Shown here one piece after another: positions 15,483-20,241 of a stretch of DNA of 20,241 nucleotides; the first letter of the stretch is position 1; every line of letters starts with the position of its first letter. Source of the DNA: Bacillota bacterium (GTDB taxonomy: Bacteria; Bacillota; Clostridia; Tissierellales; Sedimentibacteraceae); assembly GCA_029239575.1 (NCBI GenBank), contig JARBUP010000015.1, forward strand, positions 1 to 20,241, read 5' to 3'. The position numbers and the translations under genes were made by a program. The notes below the pieces were generated by a model. That model was not told the DNA's origin and made no database searches. It saw only the letters and a program-made list of their open reading frames with translations.

Positions 15483-17573
15483 ATGGAGAAAGTTTTTAAA
15501 TATACGCTTGCCGGAAGAGAATTAAAAGTAACAACTGGTAAAATAGCTGAGCTAACAAATGGTTCATGTTTAGTACAATATGGCGATACAGTTATTATGG
15601 CAAATGTAGCTGCATCTAAAGAACCAAGACAAGGAATTGATTTTTTCCCATTAAGCGTTGATTTCGAAGAAAAATTATATTCTGTAGGAAAAATTCCAGG
15701 TGGATTTTTAAAAAGAGAAGGTAAGCCAGGGGATAAAGCAATACTTACATCTCGTTTAATAGATAGACCACTAAGACCATTGTTCCCAAAAGGATTTCGT
15801 AATGACGTAGCAGTAGTTGTTACAGTTTTATCAGTTGACCAAGATTGTTCACCTGAAATTGCTGGAATGATAGGCTCATCAATAGCATTAACTATATCGG
15901 ATATACCTTTTGAAGGACCTACTGGTTCTGTTAATGTTGGACTTATTAATGGAGAATTAATATTAAATCCAGACAGCAAACAAAGAGAAATAACTGATTT
16001 AGATTTAACTGTATCAGGAACTAAAGATGCTGTTATGATGGTTGAAGCTGGTTCTAATCAAATTAAAGAAGCAAAAATGCTTGAAGCAATTCTTTATGCA
16101 CATGATGAAATTAAAAAAATCTGTGATTTCATAGATGAAATAAAAGCTGAAGTTGGAAAAGAAAAATCTACTTTTGCTGCATTTGTTTGTGATGAAACAA
16201 TTGAACAAGAAATTAGAGAATATGCAACTCCTATAATAAATGAAGCTATTATTGTTGTTGATAAACTTGAAAGACAAGAAAAAATAGATGCATTTAAAGC
16301 TACTGCAAAAGAAATATTCTTAGAAAAATATCCTGAAAATGGATCAGACATTGAAGATGCTCTTTATAAAATAGTAAAAGAAAAAGTAAGAGAAAATATT
16401 TTAGTAAGAGGCATTAGACCTGATAACAGAACTATTGATGAAGTTAGAAAAATAACATGTGAAGTTGGCATGCTACCTAGAACTCACGGATCAGGATTGT
16501 TTACAAGAGGTCAAACTCAAGTATTAACAGTTGCTACTCTTGGGGTTTCAAGTGATGAGCAAACTATAGATGGTATTTCTGAAGAAACTTCAAAAAGATA
16601 TATGCATCACTATAATTTCCCATCATATTCAGTTGGTGAAACAAGACCATCAAGAGGACCAGGAAGAAGAGAAATTGGACACGGCGCATTAGCTGAAAGA
16701 GCTTTAGTACCTGTAATACCTGGTGTGGATGAATTCCCTTACACAATAAGACTTGTTTCTGAAGTTTTAAGTTCTAATGGTTCTACATCTCAAGCAAGTG
16801 TATGCGGAAGTACATTATCTTTAATGGATGCAGGTGTACCTATAAAAGCTCCTGTAGCAGGAGTTGCAATGGGATTAGTTAAAGAAGGCGACGATGTTGC
16901 TGTTCTTACTGATATTCAAGGAATGGAAGATTTCTTAGGAGACATGGACTTTAAAGTTGCTGGAACTAAAGAAGGAATAACTGCTATTCAAATGGATATG
17001 AAAGTTCACGGAATAGATGAAAATATTCTTAGAAATGCATTGGAAAAAGCTTTGATAGGAAGATTACACATACTTGGCAAAATGATGGAATGCATAAATA
17101 CGCCAAGAGAAGAAGTAAATAAATATGCTCCAAAAATAATTAAAATGAACATTAAACCTGACAAAATAAGAGAAGTTATTGGAGCAGGCGGAAAAGTAAT
17201 CAATAAAATTATTGATGAAACTGGTGTTAAAATTGACATTGAAGATGATGGTTCAGTATTAATAGCTGCAGAAAATGTTGAAAGTGCTTATAAAGCTAAA
17301 AAAATGATTGAAAGTATAGTAAAAGAAATTGAAGTAGGAGAAATAATTCTTGGTAAAGTTGTTAGAATAGCTGCATTTGGAGCGTTTGTAGAACTTACTG
17401 ACAATAAAGATGGTTTATTACACATTTCTCAAATTTCAGATAAAAGAGTTGCTAAAGTTGAAGATGTTTTAAATGTTGGAGATGAAATACTTGTAAAAGT
17501 AATGGAAATTGATCAACAAGGTAAAATTAAGCTTTCAAGAAAAGATGCAATAAAAGAATCAGATAATAAATAA
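15483..17573 (+). CDS. pnp: Polyribonucleotide nucleotidyltransferase (PNPase)
   Basis: PNPase is a trimeric phosphorolytic 3'-5' exoribonuclease of the RNA degradosome that can also add tails. The protein has 696 residues. Two RNase PH cores are separated by a helical linker (about 215-300). The second core contains GQTQVLTVATLG and the DIQGMEDFLGDMDF active-site loop, with D483 and D489 matching the two catalytic aspartates of the E. coli enzyme. A KH domain (about 553-615, GAGGK from residue 567) and an S1 domain (about 620-690) follow. An AAGGAGG site lies 4 bases upstream. It is preceded by the rpsO terminator and followed by its own. Confidence 0.97.
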   Translation: MEKVFKYTLAGRELKVTTGKIAELTNGSCLVQYGDTVIMANVAASKEPRQGIDFFPLSVDFEEKLYSVGKIPGGFLKREGKPGDKAILTSRLIDRPLRPLFPKGFRNDVAVVVTVLSVDQDCSPEIAGMIGSSIALTISDIPFEGPTGSVNVGLINGELILNPDSKQREITDLDLTVSGTKDAVMMVEAGSNQIKEAKMLEAILYAHDEIKKICDFIDEIKAEVGKEKSTFAAFVCDETIEQEIREYATPIINEAIIVVDKLERQEKIDAFKATAKEIFLEKYPENGSDIEDALYKIVKEKVRENILVRGIRPDNRTIDEVRKITCEVGMLPRTHGSGLFTRGQTQVLTVATLGVSSDEQTIDGISEETSKRYMHHYNFPSYSVGETRPSRGPGRREIGHGALAERALVPVIPGVDEFPYTIRLVSEVLSSNGSTSQASVCGSTLSLMDAGVPIKAPVAGVAMGLVKEGDDVAVLTDIQGMEDFLGDMDFKVAGTKEGITAIQMDMKVHGIDENILRNALEKALIGRLHILGKMMECINTPREEVNKYAPKIIKMNIKPDKIREVIGAGGKVINKIIDETGVKIDIEDDGSVLIAAENVESAYKAKKMIESIVKEIEVGEIILGKVVRIAAFGAFVELTDNKDGLLHISQISDKRVAKVEDVLNVGDEILVKVMEIDQQGKIKLSRKDAIKESDNK

Positions 17574-17597
17574 TATTTAATAAAATGTTGATTTAAG

Positions 17598-17640
17598 ATA
17601 ACAATATCAATGAAGCATGTTGATTTTGTTATTTTTTTAT
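17598..17640 (+). terminator. Intrinsic terminator after pnp
   Basis: A 13-nt arm (17598-17610) pairs with 17620-17632 except for one T-T mismatch, with a 9-nt loop, followed by TTTTTTAT. It begins 25 nt after the pnp stop codon. Confidence 0.8.
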
Positions 17641-17671
17641 GTAATTAATATGTTTCAAAATCTTTATTCTA

Positions 17672-17700
17672 TTGAAATTTGTAAAAAAATTTGGTATTAT
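17672..17700 (+). promoter_or_regulatory. Promoter of the small membrane protein-M16 protease-dut unit
   Basis: TTGAAA (17672-17677, five of six) is separated by 17 bp from TATTAT (17695-17700), with TGG giving an extended -10. It lies between the pnp terminator and the small membrane-protein gene, which confirms a new transcription unit. Confidence 0.65.
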
Positions 17701-17762
17701 TATCTATACAATTATCATAAAATAACTCTTTGATAATAAACATTATTAAAGGGGGATTTAAT

Positions 17763-17942
17763 ATGAAATTTTTTGATAAAGATATAATTTTCATAAGAAA
17801 ATTAATAATTGTAATATTAGTTGCTATTATTATATTGATGATGATATTTGGAAGAATTAATTTTAGAAATACAAGGTATTTTACCATCAATGATAAAATA
17901 GCATCAAGTGTTATGTTAGGAAATATCAATATTAATACATAA
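17763..17942 (+). CDS. Small single-pass membrane protein, function unknown
   Basis: This is a 59-residue open frame with a GGGGG ribosome binding site 7 bases before the ATG at 17763; an in-frame ATG at 17730 precedes that site and is rejected. Residues about 14-29 (LIIVILVAIIILMMIF) form one hydrophobic segment. The N-terminus is charged and the C-terminal 30 residues are polar. I do not recognise a family. It is the first gene of a unit with an M16 protease (18 nt downstream) and dut, directly after a good promoter, which supports it being real. It might be an anchor, partner or substrate of the protease, but nothing in the sequence proves this. Confidence 0.65.
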   Translation: MKFFDKDIIFIRKLIIVILVAIIILMMIFGRINFRNTRYFTINDKIASSVMLGNININT

Positions 17943-17960
17943 GATAAACGCGGAGGTTAT

Positions 17961-19241
17961 ATGATAAATAAATATACTTTAAACAACGGAGTTAGAATTG
18001 TAGCAGAAAATATAGAATATGTTAAATCTGCTTCTATTGGCATATGGGTCAAAGTAGGTTCTAACAATGAAAATGATGAAACAAACGGCCTTTCACATTT
18101 TATAGAACATATGCTTTTTAAAGGGACTAAAAACAGAAAAGCAAATGAAATTGCTGAAGACATAGATAATTTAGGTGGACAGCTAAATGCATTTACGAGC
18201 AAAGAATGTACTTGTTTTTATGTTAAAGTTTTAGATGAAAGCATAGATGAAGCGGTTGACATATTATCAGATATGTTTTTTAATTCATTATTTGATGAAG
18301 AAGAAGTTAAAAAAGAGGCGTCAGTAGTAATAGAAGAAATAAAAATGTATGAGGATTCTCCTGAAGATGTAGTACATGATAAGTTGACTGAAATAATATT
18401 TAATGATAGTCCTATGGCATATAATATACTTGGTACAGAAGATAACTTAAGAAAATTTACTCGTGATGATGTAGTAAATTATATGCAAACAAATTATACT
18501 CCAAACAATACTATAATATCTATTGCAGGTAATTTTAATGAAAAGGATTTTGTAAAGCTTATAGAAGAAAAATTTGGACACTGGGAAAACAAAAATGTTA
18601 TTCATGAAGAAATTGAAGGTAATTATGAAAGAAAAGTTGTTGGGATAAATAAAGATTTAGAACAACTTCATATAAGCATTGGAAATAAAACAATAGGTAG
18701 ACATGATGACAATTATTATCCATTATTAGTATTAAACAATATTTTTGGTGGAACTATGAGCTCAAGAATATTCCAAGAAGTAAGAGAAAAAAAAGGTTTA
18801 GTTTATTCAATATATTCTTTTGTATCAAATTATGCAAACAGCGGAATATTTAGCATATATGCAGGATTGTCCTATGATCAAATAGAAGAAGCTTTAAGAA
18901 CTGTTTTTAAAGAAATGATAAGTATGAAAAATGGAAATATAACTTTAGAAGAGTTTAAAAGAGCTAAGCAACAAATAAAAGGAAATTATATTCTTAGTCT
19001 TGAATCAACATCAAGCCGCATGTCTTCTATCGGAAGAAGAGAATTAATGTATGATGAAATAGTTTATCCTGAACAAGTAATTAAAAAAATTAATGATGTA
19101 GATTTTAATGATGTTTTAAAATTAGCTGAAGATTTATTTGATATAAATAAATTAAGTGTAACATTTACTGGTAATTTAAATAAACATAATAACTTAGAGA
19201 AGAAAATTAACGAAGTACTAAGCGAGCATTATGAAAATTAA
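17961..19241 (+). CDS. M16-family zinc metallopeptidase (processing-protease-like)
   Basis: The protein has 426 residues with the inverted zinc motif HFIEH (H46, E49, H50) and a third-ligand glutamate about 76 residues later (E125/E126 in VVIEEIKMYED). That makes it a catalytically complete M16 member of the YmxG/PepR/mitochondrial-processing-peptidase group. The second M16 domain has the usual GGTMSSRIFQEVREKKGLVYSIYS segment (split here only in description; about residues 264-286) and lacks a zinc site, as in one-chain two-domain members. The in vivo substrate in Bacillota is not established. There is no signal peptide, so it should be cytosolic. CGGAGG lies upstream of the ATG. The pnp-M16-dut order recurs in Clostridia. 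Confidence 0.92.
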   Translation: MINKYTLNNGVRIVAENIEYVKSASIGIWVKVGSNNENDETNGLSHFIEHMLFKGTKNRKANEIAEDIDNLGGQLNAFTSKECTCFYVKVLDESIDEAVDILSDMFFNSLFDEEEVKKEASVVIEEIKMYEDSPEDVVHDKLTEIIFNDSPMAYNILGTEDNLRKFTRDDVVNYMQTNYTPNNTIISIAGNFNEKDFVKLIEEKFGHWENKNVIHEEIEGNYERKVVGINKDLEQLHISIGNKTIGRHDDNYYPLLVLNNIFGGTMSSRIFQEVREKKGLVYSIYSFVSNYANSGIFSIYAGLSYDQIEEALRTVFKEMISMKNGNITLEEFKRAKQQIKGNYILSLESTSSRMSSIGRRELMYDEIVYPEQVIKKINDVDFNDVLKLAEDLFDINKLSVTFTGNLNKHNNLEKKINEVLSEHYEN

Positions 19242-19281
19242 AGTAATAAAAAATAAATAATAATGAAAGTAGAATTTACTA

Positions 19282-19716
19282 ATGAAAAATATTAAAATAA
19301 AATACATAAGTGATGAAATTGAAAAACTTAAATATATTGATGGTAAAAGTGATTGGATAGATTTAAGAGCAGCAGAAAATGTTGAATTAAAAAAAGGTGA
19401 GTTTAAGTTAATATCATTAGGGGTAGCAATGGAGTTACCTAAAGGATATGAAGCACTTCTTGTTCCAAGAAGCAGCACTTTTAAAAATTTCGGTGTTATA
19501 CAGACTAACCATTGTGGTGTAATAGATGAAAGTTACTGCTCAAATGATGACGTATGGAAGTTTCCAGCTTTAGCTGTTCGCGATACGGAAATACGAGTTA
19601 ATGATAGGATTTGCCAATTTCGTATTATAGAACATCAACCTACAATTCAATTTGATGAAGTTGATGATTTAGGCAACAATATTCGTGGTGGATTCGGCAG
19701 TACTGGTACGAAATAA
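19282..19716 (+). CDS. dut: Deoxyuridine 5'-triphosphate nucleotidohydrolase (dUTPase)
   Basis: dUTPase hydrolyses dUTP to dUMP and pyrophosphate, keeping uracil out of DNA and supplying dTMP synthesis. The protein has 144 residues and the five trimeric dUTPase motifs: DLRA (27-30), PRSS (62-65), GVIDESY (79-85) with the uracil-stacking Tyr, RICQF (109-113), and RGGFGSTG (135-142) at the mobile C-terminus. No clear Shine-Dalgarno precedes the ATG at 19282. A ten-codon frame (19263-19295) overlaps the start, so translation may be coupled to it or to the M16 gene, which ends 40 nt upstream with no terminator between. A strong terminator follows. Confidence 0.95.
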   Translation: MKNIKIKYISDEIEKLKYIDGKSDWIDLRAAENVELKKGEFKLISLGVAMELPKGYEALLVPRSSTFKNFGVIQTNHCGVIDESYCSNDDVWKFPALAVRDTEIRVNDRICQFRIIEHQPTIQFDEVDDLGNNIRGGFGSTGTK

Positions 19717-19753
19717 ATATTTAAAAATTAATAATTGTATTATGAGACCCTGA

Positions 19754-19795
19754 CCCTCTACTTTCTGTTTTTCAGAAAGTAGGGGGTTTTTGTTT
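19754..19795 (+). terminator. Strong intrinsic terminator after dut
   Basis: A 14-bp stem with one G-U pair (arms 19754-19767 and 19773-19786, loop of five Ts) is followed by TTTTTGTTT. It is the strongest hairpin in the window and closes the small membrane protein-M16-dut unit. Confidence 0.92.
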
Positions 19796-19984
19796 GGCTG
19801 ATGCTTTAATTGAAATTATTGATTTCTATTGGAGTTAATATCTAATTGAATTTAAAAAGTAAATAATAATTACCAAATATTAGGAACTTTTATGATATCT
19901 GTAGCGTCTAACAAAGTAGCAATCATTTCTTTTGCGATTTTCAGTTTGTTTTATAATTTAATATAATAAAACCAGGGGGGAACC
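19796..19984. other. Intergenic region before the VanW-family gene
   Basis: No gene of normal size is visible in these 189 bases. Two TATAAT motifs (19952-19957 and 19962-19967) lie just upstream of the next gene. Neither has a convincing -35; TTTTCA at 19938-19943 is the best for the second, with 18-bp spacing. A 26-codon open stretch on the minus strand (19950-19870) reads like the end of a helical protein and may be a gene remnant. Confidence 0.5.
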
Positions 19985-20241
19985 ATGTTTAATAGACGTA
20001 TACTTTTTTGCGAGATATCGCCATTAACATATAAAATATCAGTTATAAAATGCCGCTTTATCCGTTATATAAAAAACTTATTGATCAGAAATTTAGCGAC
20101 AGAAAAAAGCAACAATTTATTGCCATATACAATATATAAACAAAACTCGCTTATAAGGAGAAAATTGGGTAATGTTGACTCAGCTCTTCAGGACAATAAG
20201 GCTATAAATTTAAATTTAGCAACACCAAAAGTATCAGGCGT
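19985..20241 (+). CDS. VanW-family protein, 3' end outside window
   Basis: The frame is open from the ATG at 19985 to the window end (85 codons plus two bases). GGGGGG at 19975-19980 is the ribosome binding site. The segment SLIRRKLGNVDSALQDNKAI and the following NLNLATPKVSG match the start of the VanW-like region, in which R-LGNVD...Q-NK...NL-LA precedes a PGETFSFW motif that would lie just beyond the window. VanW occurs in vancomycin-resistance VanB clusters, but most chromosomal homologues have unknown, probably envelope-related, roles and do not imply resistance. Codons such as CGT, CGC, TCG, GCG and GAG are more frequent than in the neighbouring genes, which may reflect transfer. It stands after a strong terminator as a separate unit. 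Confidence 0.8.
   Translation, partial: MFNRRILFCEISPLTYKISVIKCRFIRYIKNLLIRNLATEKSNNLLPYTIYKQNSLIRRKLGNVDSALQDNKAINLNLATPKVSG

Noticed and set aside
15461..15979. Minus-strand frame of 172 residues opposite pnp
   Set aside because: Shadow of pnp, running into the rpsO terminator, without its own signals.
1..20241. tRNA or rRNA genes, insertion sequences, prophage genes or a defence system
   Set aside because: No cloverleaf-like, rRNA, transposase, integrase or nuclease-cluster signals were found; gaps between genes are accounted for by regulatory elements or are short.

Overview
This is a very AT-rich stretch of a Gram-positive chromosome, most probably a member of the Clostridia (Bacillota). 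The evidence is a Gram-positive PolC replicase with an inserted proofreading domain, the rimP-nusA-ylxR-ylxQ-infB-rbfA-nrnA-truB-ribF cluster in Bacillota order, rpsO-pnp followed by an M16 protease and dUTPase, strong AGGAGG-type ribosome binding sites, AGA/AAA/ATA-rich codon use and a VanW-family gene. Order or genus cannot be settled from the sequence alone.

Layout. Positions 1-691 hold the 3' part of a neutral zinc metallopeptidase gene. A perfect 17-bp hairpin separates it from a convergent MgtC/SapB-family membrane protein (787-1497, minus strand). The divergent region 1498-1687 holds a good sigma-A-type promoter for mgtC, a Rex-like 18-bp dyad, and a promoter for a DUF438/hemerythrin-like/PAS sensor protein (1688-2872). 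That gene ends in an intrinsic terminator, and the -35 hexamer of the polC promoter appears to lie in the terminator's 3' arm. polC (2976-7232) is full length.

From 7315 a promoter and a leader hairpin precede the translation and transcription-factor operon: rimP, nusA, ylxR (rnpM), ylxQ, infB, rbfA, nrnA, truB, ribF. The genes are tightly packed, several overlapping, except for a 166-nt gap between infB and rbfA that holds a large imperfect hairpin. The ribF product keeps the FMN adenylyltransferase half but has only a short, motif-less remnant of the riboflavin kinase half. rpsO has its own promoter and a structured leader, and a terminator lies between rpsO and pnp. After the pnp terminator, a new promoter drives a small membrane-protein gene, an M16 zinc protease and dut, and the unit ends in a strong terminator. 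The final 450 bases hold an intergenic region and the start of a VanW-family gene that runs off the window and uses more G/C-ending codons than its neighbours.

How the genes work together. The core supports ribosome assembly and initiation (RimP, RbfA, IF-2, TruB, S15, YlxQ), transcription elongation and termination (NusA), RNA turnover (PNPase, NrnA, the RNase P modulator RnpM/YlxR), replication (PolC), and nucleotide and cofactor supply (dUTPase, RibF). I see no phage, CRISPR, insertion sequence or clearly new multi-gene system. The points most worth a second look are the RibF without a kinase motif, the terminator/promoter overlap before polC, the Rex-like site before the hemerythrin/PAS gene, the uncertain mgtC start, the structured infB-rbfA spacer, and the small membrane protein before the M16 protease.
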